Source: Pseudomonas phenolilytica
GTDB lineage: Bacteria > Pseudomonadota > Gammaproteobacteria > Pseudomonadales > Pseudomonadaceae
Reading direction: 5' to 3'
Assembly: GCF_021432765.1 (NCBI RefSeq)
Contig: NZ_CP058908.1
Location: 698,001-762,000, forward strand
DNA: 64,000 bases
Both the position numbers and the translations under genes were made by a program. Below are positions 57,132 through 64,000 of the stretch, piece after piece; positions within the stretch are counted from its first letter, which is position 1; every line of letters starts with the position of its first letter. The notes beneath the pieces were generated by a model. The model saw only the letters and a program-made list of their open reading frames with translations. It was not told where the DNA came from and searched no databases.

Positions 57132-57456
57132 CACCCTCACCCGTCTGGCCGAAGTGCTGGAAGCGCGCAAAGACGCCGCACCGGACAGCTCCTACGTGGC
57201 CAGCCTGTATCACAAGGGGCTGAACAAGATTCTCGAAAAGGTCGGCGAGGAATCGGTGGAAACCATCCTCGCCGCCAAGGACGCCGCCAGCAGCGGCGAC
57301 TGCAGCGACCTCATCTACGAAACCGCCGACCTGTGGTTCCACAGCCTGGTCATGCTCGCCGCGCTCGGCCAGCATCCCCAGGCAGTGCTGGACGAGCTGG
57401 ACCGGCGCTTCGGCCTCTCCGGACACGCGGAAAAAGCCGCGCGTCCACAAACCTGA
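57124..57456 (+). CDS. hisE: Phosphoribosyl-ATP pyrophosphohydrolase HisE
   Basis: Second step of histidine synthesis. 110 residues, all-alpha MazG-like fold with [26 protein letters not shown] and a later [16 protein letters not shown] containing the metal-binding acidic residues. GGAG precedes ATG 57124. tatA follows after 21 bp. Confidence 0.96.
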   Translation: MSDTLTRLAEVLEARKDAAPDSSYVASLYHKGLNKILEKVGEESVETILAAKDAASSGDCSDLIYETADLWFHSLVMLAALGQHPQAVLDELDRRFGLSGHAEKAARPQT

Positions 57457-57477
57457 TCCACTCCGGAGTATCACATC

Positions 57478-57708
57478 ATGGGTCTTGGCGGCATTAGCAT
57501 CTGGCAACTCCTGATCATCCTGCTCATCGTCATCATGCTGTTCGGCACCAAGCGCCTCAAAGGCTTGGGTTCCGACCTCGGCGATGCGATCAAGGGCTTC
57601 CGCAAATCGATGGGCACCGACGACGACAAGCCAGGCGTCGAGGAAAAGCCCGGGCAGACCATCGATGCCCAGGCGCGCAAGGTCGAAGAACCTACCCGCA
57701 AAGACTAG
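57478..57708 (+). CDS. tatA: Sec-independent translocase subunit TatA
   Basis: Pore-forming Tat component, 76 residues. A short membrane helix (about 6-22, [17 protein letters not shown]) leads to the [14 protein letters not shown] amphipathic helix and an acidic/basic tail. CGGAG precedes ATG 57478. Confidence 0.96.
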   Translation: MGLGGISIWQLLIILLIVIMLFGTKRLKGLGSDLGDAIKGFRKSMGTDDDKPGVEEKPGQTIDAQARKVEEPTRKD

Positions 57709-57782
57709 TTGCCCGCGAACCGGCAGCCTGAGCTTCGCTCGGGCAGTCGGCGCGCACCTCCCCTGTTGATGAGCACGTCCTG

Positions 57783-58184
57783 ATGTTCGATATCGGTTTT
57801 ACCGAACTGCTTCTGGTCGGTCTGGTGGCCCTGGTGGTGCTGGGACCGGAGCGCCTTCCCGGAGCCGTTCGCACCGCCGGCCTGTGGGTCGGCCGCCTGA
57901 AACGCAGCTTCAACAACATCAAGGCCGAGGTCGAGCGCGAAATTGGCGCCGACGAGATTCGTCGCCAACTGCACAACGAACGCATCCTCGACCTCGAACG
58001 CGAGATGAAGCAGAGCATCATGCCGCCGGCTTCGACCACTAGCAGCCCCGCAGCATCCACACCGGCGACCACTCCCGCAGCCGTCAGCGCCGACAGCGCG
58101 CCCGCCACCGCGCCGGCGCCCGAGCCCGCCAAACCCGCCGAGCCGGCGCCCGATTCCCGTCCTGACAGATCGCCAGAGCCATGA
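57783..58184 (+). CDS. tatB: Sec-independent translocase subunit TatB
   Basis: 133 residues. The N-terminus [26 protein letters not shown] is the TatB membrane helix and hinge. A long amphipathic helix follows, then a Pro/Ala/Thr-rich disordered tail (75-133). TatB and TatC form the receptor for twin-arginine signal peptides. Stop overlaps tatC by 4 bp. Confidence 0.96.
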   Translation: MFDIGFTELLLVGLVALVVLGPERLPGAVRTAGLWVGRLKRSFNNIKAEVEREIGADEIRRQLHNERILDLEREMKQSIMPPASTTSSPAASTPATTPAAVSADSAPATAPAPEPAKPAEPAPDSRPDRSPEP

Positions 58185-58984
58185 GCAAGCCTTCCCTCGA
58201 CGATCAGGAAATGCCGCTGATCGCCCACCTGACCGAACTGCGCAAGCGCCTGCTGCACTGCGTCATTGCGATACTGGTGCTGTTCGCCGGCCTGTTCTAT
58301 TTCTCCCAGCAGATCTATTCGCTGGTCGCCGCACCGCTGCGCGCCTACCTACCCGAAGGCGCGACGATGATCGCCACCGGGGTCGCCTCGCCGTTCCTGA
58401 CGCCGTTCAAGCTGACGCTGATGGTTGCGCTGTTCCTCTCGATGCCGATCATCCTGCACCAGATCTGGGGCTTCATCGCGCCTGGCCTGTACAAGCACGA
58501 GAAGCGCATCGCCGTGCCGCTGCTGATCTCCAGCATCCTGCTGTTCTACGCTGGCATGGCCTTCGCCTACTTCGTGGTGTTTCCGATCATGTTCGGTTTC
58601 TTCGCCAGCGTGACGCCCGAAGGCGTGGCGATGATGACCGACATCGGCCAGTACCTGGACTTCGTGCTCACGCTGTTCTTCGCCTTCGGCGTGGCGTTCG
58701 AGATTCCGGTGGCGACCTTCCTACTGATCTGGGTTGGCATTGTCGATGTCGCCACCCTGCGCAAGAGCCGTCCCTACGTGATCGTCGGCTGCTTCGTCGT
58801 CGGCATGGTGCTGACCCCGCCGGACGTGTTCTCGCAGACCCTGCTGGCGGTGCCGATGTGGCTGCTGTTCGAGGCCGGCGTGCTCTGCGGCAGCATGGTC
58901 AAGAAGCGTGAGCAGGAAGAGGCCGAGCTGGCAGACGAGCAACAATCGGACGCCGGCAGCCAGCCGCCCGCCCCGCGCCCGTGA
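58181..58984 (+). CDS. tatC: Sec-independent translocase subunit TatC
   Basis: 267 residues, six membrane spans, with [21 protein letters not shown] at the N-terminus and the [12 protein letters not shown] loop that contacts twin-arginine signals. The charged C-terminal tail ([10 protein letters not shown]) is cytoplasmic. ATGA overlap with tatB and GTGA overlap with rsmE show a tightly packed operon. Confidence 0.97.
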   Translation: MSKPSLDDQEMPLIAHLTELRKRLLHCVIAILVLFAGLFYFSQQIYSLVAAPLRAYLPEGATMIATGVASPFLTPFKLTLMVALFLSMPIILHQIWGFIAPGLYKHEKRIAVPLLISSILLFYAGMAFAYFVVFPIMFGFFASVTPEGVAMMTDIGQYLDFVLTLFFAFGVAFEIPVATFLLIWVGIVDVATLRKSRPYVIVGCFVVGMVLTPPDVFSQTLLAVPMWLLFEAGVLCGSMVKKREQEEAELADEQQSDAGSQPPAPRP

Positions 58985-59688
58985 ACCTGCTGCTGCTCGA
59001 GCCGGCTGATTTCGTCGCCGAGCGCCGCGTATTGCTGCGCGACCGGCGGCTGACCCACCTGCAGGACGTGCACCGCGCCGAGCCCGGCGCGACGCTGCGG
59101 GTCGGCCTGCTGGGCGGTGCGATGGGACAAGGCCGGCTGCTGCGCCTGACGACCGCCGAGGCCGAACTCGAAGTCGAGTTCGACCAGCCGCCGCCCGCGA
59201 AGCTGCCACTCACCCTGCTGCTCGCACTGCCCCGACCGAAGATGCTCAAGCGCGTGCTGCAGACCGTGGCCAGCATGGGCGTGCCGCGGCTGGTGCTGCT
59301 CAACAGCTACCGGGTGGAGAAGAGCTTCTGGCAGACCCCCTTTCTCGAACCGGCGGCGATCCGCGAGCAGCTGATTCTCGGCCTGGAACAGGCGCGCGAC
59401 ACCGTGCTGCCGGAAGTCATCATCGAGAAACGCTTCAAGCCCTTCGTCGAGGACCGCCTGCCGCAGCTGGCTGCCGGCACCCGCGGGCTGGTCGGTCATC
59501 CCGGCGATTATCCGGCCTGCCCGCGCGCCGTCGAGGGACCGGTGACGCTCGCCATCGGGCCGGAGGGCGGCTGGATCCCCTACGAGGTGGACAAGCTCGC
59601 CGAAGCCGGCCTGCAGCCGGTGCAGTTGGGCGAGCGCATCCTGCGGGTGGAGACCGCGGTCAGCGCGCTGCTGGCCCGCCTGTTCTGA
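58981..59688 (+). CDS. rsmE: 16S rRNA (uracil1498-N3)-methyltransferase RsmE
   Basis: SPOUT methyltransferase, 235 residues, starting at GTG 58981 that overlaps the tatC stop. N-terminal PUA-like domain ([21 protein letters not shown]), then [15 protein letters not shown] near 85, and the knot motif [13 protein letters not shown] near 192 with [14 protein letters not shown] at the end. Confidence 0.95.
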   Translation: MNLLLLEPADFVAERRVLLRDRRLTHLQDVHRAEPGATLRVGLLGGAMGQGRLLRLTTAEAELEVEFDQPPPAKLPLTLLLALPRPKMLKRVLQTVASMGVPRLVLLNSYRVEKSFWQTPFLEPAAIREQLILGLEQARDTVLPEVIIEKRFKPFVEDRLPQLAAGTRGLVGHPGDYPACPRAVEGPVTLAIGPEGGWIPYEVDKLAEAGLQPVQLGERILRVETAVSALLARLF

Positions 59689-59899
59689 GCCCACGCTGGC
59701 GGCGCCGCCAGCGCACGGCGCACATTCTCCGATGAGCGTGACGCACCCACCCGGTGCCGGGTGGTCAGACGCTACAGGCTGTTTATGACGCCCCTCCCAA
59801 GCGGTTGATTTCCAGGCCCGCCAGGGCTCGACCGCATTCAGCTGCGCCAGCCGTTGCGGCGGCGCGTCCCACGATCACTGCACGAGAGCGGCCTTTTTC

Positions 59900-60319
59900 A
59901 TGCGACCACTGACCATCGATATGCACCGTCTGGAATTCGCGCTGGATGGGCGCGACACCGCCGAGTACTACCTCGACCTGGAGAGTGGCGAGATTCGCGC
60001 AATTTTCCCTGGCGATCCGGCACCTGGCGTCATGGATAAATACGACATTCAGCAGGATCGCTACCTGCACATCGCGCCGCTGGAACTGGCGCAGGCCATC
60101 GCCATGCGCGAGGCCTTCCTGTTCACCCAGCACGACCCTATCGCGCACGCGGTGCTGAGCAATGCACTGAAGGGGCGCAAGCCGCTGCGCACCTTCGACT
60201 TCAAGCTCGAGGACTTTCCCGCGGTGCGCGAGGCGTGGTTGCGCTACCAGACGGTCCAGTTGCGCGAATATGCGGTCAGCTGGCTACGCGACAACGACCT
60301 GGAACCGGCGCGCTCCTGA
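59900..60319 (+). CDS. UPF0158 family protein
   Basis: 139 residues. The region LEFALDGRDTAEYYLDLESGEIRAIFPG followed by YLHIAPLELAQAIAMREAF and a C-terminal FDFKLEDFPAVREAWLRYQ is the UPF0158 pattern. Cytoplasmic, unknown function. ATG 59900 is used; a second ATG at 59921 is possible. 211 bp separate it from rsmE. Confidence 0.85.
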   Translation: MRPLTIDMHRLEFALDGRDTAEYYLDLESGEIRAIFPGDPAPGVMDKYDIQQDRYLHIAPLELAQAIAMREAFLFTQHDPIAHAVLSNALKGRKPLRTFDFKLEDFPAVREAWLRYQTVQLREYAVSWLRDNDLEPARS

Positions 60320-60323
60320 ACCC

Positions 60324-60761
60324 TCAGCTCTCCAGCAGAAAGGTTACCGGACCGTCGTTCTGCAGATGCACCTGCATCTCGGCACCGAAGCGCCCGCAGG
60401 CGACCTGTGGGTGCTGCCGACGGGCCTGCGCCAGCAGGTAATCATAGAGCGCCTCCCCCTGTGACGGCGGCGCCGCACTGGAGAAGCTGGGACGCAGGCC
60501 GCTGCGGGTATCGGCGGCGAGCGTGAACTGCGACACCAGCAGCAGACCGCCGCCGACGTCCTGCAGCGAGCGGTTCATGCGCCCTTCGGCATCGGCGAAA
60601 ACGCGGTAGTTGAGCAGCTTGTGCAGGAGCTTGTCGGCGCGCGCCTGATCGTCCTCGCGCTCCACGCCGATCAGCACCAGCAGCCCCTGATCGATCGCGC
60701 CGACCACCTCACCCGCCACCTCGACCCGTGCGTGCCGTACACGCTGCAGCAGTGCCTTCAT
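60324..60761 (-). CDS. dtd: D-aminoacyl-tRNA deacylase
   Basis: Removes D-amino acids (and glycine) mischarged on tRNA. 145 residues. [21 protein letters not shown] starts the family; [12 protein letters not shown] carries the catalytic Thr region near 78-88 and [11 protein letters not shown] the Gly-cisPro motif near the C-terminus. Its ATG overlaps the pip stop by 1 bp (TGATG), so the two are co-translated. Confidence 0.96.
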   Translation of the reverse strand: MKALLQRVRHARVEVAGEVVGAIDQGLLVLIGVEREDDQARADKLLHKLLNYRVFADAEGRMNRSLQDVGGGLLLVSQFTLAADTRSGLRPSFSSAAPPSQGEALYDYLLAQARRQHPQVACGRFGAEMQVHLQNDGPVTFLLES

Positions 60762-61735
60762 CAGGCGTCATCCGCCGGCGGTACGTTGGTCAGGCGCTGC
60801 GCAATGTCAGCAGCGGCGCGCACCAGCGCATCGGTGATGCCGCTCTCGGCAGCCGAATGGCCGGCGTCGCGGATGATCTGCAGCTCGCTCTCCGGCCACG
60901 CCTGGTGCAGTGCCCAGGCGTTGTCCAGCGGGCAGATGGCATCGTAGCGGCCATGCACGATGATGCCAGGCAGATGCGCCATCCGCGGCATGTCGCGCAG
61001 TAGCTGGTTCGGTTCGAGAAAGGCTTGATTGATGAAGTAGTGGCATTCGATGCGCGCCATCGACAGCGCGCGATGGGGATCACCGAAACGTTCCACCACC
61101 TGCGGATTGGGCCGCAGCGTGGCGGTGCGGCCTTCCCAGCACGACCAGGCCTTGGCCGCGTGCATCTGTGCGATCTGGTCGGTGCCGGTCAGACGTTGGT
61201 AGAACGCCTGCATCAGATCGCCGCGCTCTTCCGGCGGGATCGGTGCGACGAAGTCTTCCCAGTAATCGGGGAACAATCGGCTCGCACCTTCCTGATAGAA
61301 CCAACTCAGGTCGTGCGGCCGACAGAGGAAGATGCCGCGCAGGATAAGCGCATGCACATGCGCGGGGTGCGCCTGGGCGTAGGCCAGCGACAGCGTCGAG
61401 CCCCAGGAGCCGCCGAACAGCACCCACTTGTCGATGCCGAGAAACTCGCGAATGCGCTGCATGTCGGCGATCAGGTGGGCGGTGGTGTTGTTCTCCAGGC
61501 TGGCGTGCGGTGTGGAGCGCCCGCAGCCGCGCTGATCGAAGGTGATGATGCGATAGACCGTGGGGTCGAAGAAGCGCCGGCTCAGCGCATCGCAGCCGCC
61601 GCCGGGGCCACCGTGCACGAACAGTACCGGCAGGCCATCCGGAGTACCGCTCTCGTCGACGTAGAGCACATGCGGTTCCTCCACCGCCAGCTCGTGTCGC
61701 GCATAGGGTTTGATCTCCGGATACAAGGTTTGCAT
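60761..61735 (-). CDS. pip: Proline iminopeptidase
   Basis: Cleaves N-terminal proline from peptides; alpha/beta hydrolase family S33, 324 residues. HGGPGGG oxyanion motif at 41-47, [11 protein letters not shown] near 67-77, nucleophile Ser110 in GGSWGSTLS, and the catalytic Asp and His in GRYDAICP and [10 protein letters not shown]. Cytoplasmic. Heads a two-gene unit with dtd. Confidence 0.96.
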   Translation of the reverse strand: MQTLYPEIKPYARHELAVEEPHVLYVDESGTPDGLPVLFVHGGPGGGCDALSRRFFDPTVYRIITFDQRGCGRSTPHASLENNTTAHLIADMQRIREFLGIDKWVLFGGSWGSTLSLAYAQAHPAHVHALILRGIFLCRPHDLSWFYQEGASRLFPDYWEDFVAPIPPEERGDLMQAFYQRLTGTDQIAQMHAAKAWSCWEGRTATLRPNPQVVERFGDPHRALSMARIECHYFINQAFLEPNQLLRDMPRMAHLPGIIVHGRYDAICPLDNAWALHQAWPESELQIIRDAGHSAAESGITDALVRAAADIAQRLTNVPPADDA

Positions 61736-61877
61736 GGCACACTCCCGATCTGCGTGGCCGGCGGTCGGCCCCTGGATATGTCCGGCATCATAGCGAGGAT
61801 CACGCGCACGGGCATGCCGCTGCGTAAATTGACCCGCCTCGCCTCATGACGCTCGCAGGCGGGGCGCGTGAGGCGCG

Positions 61878-62429
61878 CTACTGCTGTTCGCCGCGCCAGA
61901 TCAGCGATTCGGTGACGTAACCGCGGGCCTGCGCCTCCTGCAGCAGGCGGTCGCGTACCTGCGCGGAAACCTGTGGCGTACGCGCCATCAGCCAGAGGTA
62001 TTCGCGATCGGGGCTGCCCACCAGCACGCTCTGGTAGTCGTCGTCGAGGAACAGGATCCAGTAGTGGCCGCGCGTCAGCTGCGGAAACAGGCGACTGAAC
62101 CAGTTATCGAAGCGCACCCAAAGGCGATCGGTGCGCCCTGGCTCCTGTGCCACCGCCTGCCCGACCGCTTGCTGCCAGTCACCGTCGACGGTGCGGCAGC
62201 GGTTGATGACCGCGACGCTGGCGTCGTCCTGCAAACGGTAATTCGCCTCGGATTCCACGCAGTTGCGCTGAAAGAACATCGGCAGCCGCGCCAGCTCGTA
62301 CCAGGTGCCCTGGTAGCGCTCGAGATCGACCTGGCCGGCAGTCGCCGGAGGCGCCTCGCCACTCGTCGCGCCGGCACAGCCCAGCAACAGTGCGCACGAC
62401 AGCGCCGCCAGCATGCGCATGACCATCAT
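61878..62429 (-). CDS. blc: Outer-membrane lipocalin Blc-like lipoprotein
   Basis: 183 residues. Lipoprotein signal with lipobox LLGC (Cys18). The lipocalin GxW motif is in LERYQGTWYELARLPMFFQ, and DNWFSRLFPQLTRGHYWILFLDDDYQSVLVG and YLWLMARTP follow, as in Blc. Binds lysophospholipid/fatty acids in E. coli. AAGGGG lies 6 nt before ATG 62429; ATGs 3 and 9 bp further in are alternatives. Overlaps the upstream lipoprotein gene by 4 bp. Confidence 0.93.
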   Translation of the reverse strand: MMVMRMLAALSCALLLGCAGATSGEAPPATAGQVDLERYQGTWYELARLPMFFQRNCVESEANYRLQDDASVAVINRCRTVDGDWQQAVGQAVAQEPGRTDRLWVRFDNWFSRLFPQLTRGHYWILFLDDDYQSVLVGSPDREYLWLMARTPQVSAQVRDRLLQEAQARGYVTESLIWRGEQQ

Positions 62430-62680
62430 TTGAGCCCCTTGCCGGAAAACATCATCACCTTGTCACCGGCGAACTGGATGCTGATGAAGCGATTCTTGTC
62501 GCCCCAAGTGCAACTGGACATGCCCAGCGCGCCGGCGCACTCCTCGGGCTTGCCGAGCAGCTGTTCGACCTCGACGCGCGGCATGCCGGGCTTGAGCTGG
62601 GCGAAATTGTCCTGGGTGATCTTGCTGCAGGCGCCAAGCAGCAAGGCGATGGCAATCAGGGCGGAAAAGCGCAGCGGCAT
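62426..62680 (-). CDS. Small lipoprotein, BamE/SmpA-like fold
   Basis: 84 residues from ATG 62680, which has AAGGAG 7 nt upstream. Signal peptide with lipobox LLGAC (Cys near 18). The mature part ITQDNFAQLKPGMPRVEVEQLLGKPEEC is the pattern of SmpA/BamE-like and DUF3862-like lipoproteins, and one further Cys pairs with it (SSCTWGD). It precedes and overlaps the blc gene, so both are made together. Confidence 0.85.
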   Translation of the reverse strand: MPLRFSALIAIALLLGACSKITQDNFAQLKPGMPRVEVEQLLGKPEECAGALGMSSCTWGDKNRFISIQFAGDKVMMFSGKGLK

Positions 62681-62767
62681 GAGCAAACTCCTTGTCAGGT
62701 ACGGAAAGACTAGCGCCTGGCCGGCAGCCGTGCCGGCCAGAGGCCGAACGGTGCGATCACTTAGAAG

Positions 62768-63370
62768 CTAGAAGCGCGATCCCGGTTCGGCGAGGAATGC
62801 GCGCTCGGCTTCGCTCGACTCGCGCCCGAGCATTGCATTGCGATGGGGAAAGCGGCCGAAGCGGGCGATCACAGCACGGTGGCGCCGGGCGTAATCGAGA
62901 AAGTCGTCGAACAGCGGCTGTTCATCCGCCGCGGCAATCTCGCACAGTTGCTCGAACTGCGCGACGGCCAGCTCCTGCTGCGCCAGGTCCTCGGCATGTT
63001 CCAGCACCAGGTAGATGAAAACCCGCTGGATTGGCGCCAGCAGCACATCGCCACCGTGCGCCAGCCCCTGGCGTACCAGTTGCTGCGCCCGCACATCGCC
63101 AGCGAAGGCCTGCGACGTACCGCGATGAATCATCCGGGGCAGCTGATCGAGCAGCAGGATAAGCGCCAGCCAGCCCTCGGGGCTGGCCGTCCAGGCATCG
63201 AGTTCGCCACGCAGCGCCTGCTCGCACAGCGGGCCGAAGCGCTCGCGCGCCTGGGCGTCCTGCGCACTCCGGTAGCCGAACCAGAGCGCATGCTTTTCGC
63301 CCGAGATCTCGCGCGCCGTGGTGCCCTGACCGAACCACCAGTCCAGCAGTTGCCGCCAGGGCACGGGCAT
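62768..63370 (-). CDS. DUF924 family protein
   Basis: 200 residues. LLDWWFGQG at the start, then WLALILLLDQLPRMIHRGTSQAFAGD and RRHRAVIARFGRFPHRNAMLGRESSEAERAFL are the DUF924 signature, an all-helical fold related to TPR-like proteins. Function unknown. ATG 63370 is 4 bp after the fbp stop. Confidence 0.92.
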   Translation of the reverse strand: MPVPWRQLLDWWFGQGTTAREISGEKHALWFGYRSAQDAQARERFGPLCEQALRGELDAWTASPEGWLALILLLDQLPRMIHRGTSQAFAGDVRAQQLVRQGLAHGGDVLLAPIQRVFIYLVLEHAEDLAQQELAVAQFEQLCEIAAADEQPLFDDFLDYARRHRAVIARFGRFPHRNAMLGRESSEAERAFLAEPGSRF

Positions 63371-63374
63371 CACA

Positions 63375-64000
63375 TCAGGCCTGGTGATAGCCGGTGACGC
63401 GCTCGACTTCTTCCTTCGAGCCGAGGAACACCGGCACGCGCTGGTGCAGCGAGGTGGGCTCGATGTCGAGGATGCGTCGGGTGCCATCGGTGGCGGCGCC
63501 ACCGGCCTGCTCGATGATGAACGACATCGGATTGGCTTCGTACATCAGCCGCAGCTTGCCGGGCTTCTCCGGCTCGCGGGCGTCCCACGGATACATGAAC
63601 AGGCCGCCGCGGGTGAGGATACGGTGCACGTCGGCCACCATCGAGGCGATCCAGCGCATGTTGTAGTTCTTGCCCAGCGGCCCCTCCTTGCCGGCCAGCA
63701 GTTCTTCAACGTAGCGCTTGACCGGCGCCTGCCAATGGCGCTGGTTGGACATGTTGATGGCGAATTCGGCAGTGCTCTGCGGCACGCGGAGGTGTTCGTG
63801 GGTCAGCACGAAGCTGCCCAGCTCGCGGTCGAGGGTGAAGCCCATGACGCCGTGACCGAGCGTCAGCACGAGCATGGTCTGCGGGCCGTAGATCGCGTAA
63901 CCCGCGGCCACCTGGCGGGTGCCCGGCTGGAGAAAGGCTTCCTCGCCGAGCGAGTCGTTCTGGCTGAAGCAGTCACCGGGGCAGCGCAGCACGGAGAAAA
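63375..64000 (-). CDS. fbp: Fructose-1,6-bisphosphatase class I, 5' end outside window
   Basis: The visible 208 codons are the C-terminal part of class I FBPase, the gluconeogenic phosphatase. Segments seen are [78 protein letters not shown] and the active-site region [16 protein letters not shown]. The frame continues unbroken to the edge (FSVLRCPGD), so the start lies beyond 64000. Confidence 0.95.
   Translation of the reverse strand, partial: FSVLRCPGDCFSQNDSLGEEAFLQPGTRQVAAGYAIYGPQTMLVLTLGHGVMGFTLDRELGSFVLTHEHLRVPQSTAEFAINMSNQRHWQAPVKRYVEELLAGKEGPLGKNYNMRWIASMVADVHRILTRGGLFMYPWDAREPEKPGKLRLMYEANPMSFIIEQAGGAATDGTRRILDIEPTSLHQRVPVFLGSKEEVERVTGYHQA

Noticed and set aside
61830..61860. Inverted repeat CCCGCCT...AGGCGGG between blc and pip
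   Set aside because: Seven-base arms without a T-tail in a very GC-rich gap; could be chance.

Overview
The window is about 64 kb of high-GC chromosomal DNA with dense, short-spaced genes and no rRNA, tRNA, phage, insertion sequence or CRISPR array that I could see. Gene content and order point to a gammaproteobacterium of the Pseudomonas / Stutzerimonas (P. stutzeri) group. Runs such as antiporter-mscK-selO, typA-thiI-glnA-(2 x DUF4124)-ntrB-ntrC, hslV-hslU-DUF971-ubiE-ubiJ-ubiB-hisI-hisE-tatABC-rsmE and dtd-pip-fbp are the ones I know from Pseudomonas chromosomes. The species assignment is inference.

Layout. 0-5.2 kb: end of a cation/proton antiporter, a large MscK-type mechanosensitive channel and the AMPylase SelO. 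5.3-11.5 kb (minus strand): a four-gene sensory operon with a CHASE3/GAF hybrid histidine kinase, CheR-type methyltransferase, stand-alone CheB-type methylesterase and a receiver-kinase protein. 11.7-16.7 kb: YqaE/Pmp3 peptide, LEA14-type lipoprotein, trehalase plus short-chain dehydrogenase operon, RarD, GcvR. 17-22.6 kb: malate synthase G, then a chemoreceptor, a porin and a small PstS-like binding protein in one run. 22.6-25.3 kb: a Gly-rich secreted protein and a compact curli-type locus (CsgD-like regulator, curlin-repeat fibre protein, CsgH-like chaperone). 25.3-31.7 kb: alpha/beta hydrolase plus phosphoribosyltransferase, a BCAM0308-type zinc-ribbon protein, and a formate dehydrogenase-like molybdoenzyme operon with sulfhydrogenase-like iron-sulfur and flavin subunits.

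31.9-36.5 kb: the nitric oxide detoxification module norR / norVW. Its 170-bp control region carries three GTC-N5-GAC NorR-type sites, a perfect IHF consensus and a sigma-54 promoter. It lies beside a decayed remnant of a COG2509 oxidoreductase. 36.9-40.3 kb: DUF1028 protein, a second chemoreceptor with TGTACA palindromes upstream, and a DUF2147 protein. 40.4-49.6 kb: typA, thiI and the nitrogen-control block glnA-DUF4124-DUF4124-ntrB-ntrC, with sigma-54 promoters and NtrC palindromes readable at both glnA and ntrB. 49.7-59.7 kb: trmL, hslVU, ubiquinone biosynthesis, late histidine genes, Tat translocase and rsmE. The mcl-PHA cluster known at this place in other pseudomonads is missing. 59.9-64 kb: UPF0158, dtd, pip, a lipocalin pair, DUF924 and the 3' part of fbp.

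Most genes are core metabolism and housekeeping. The accessory interest is concentrated in the sensory operon (5-11 kb), the chemoreceptor-porin-binding protein set (19-22 kb), the curli-type locus (23-25 kb), the molybdoenzyme operon (27-31 kb) and the NO module (32-36 kb). Family assignments come from reading motifs and from memory of the families; no searches were run.
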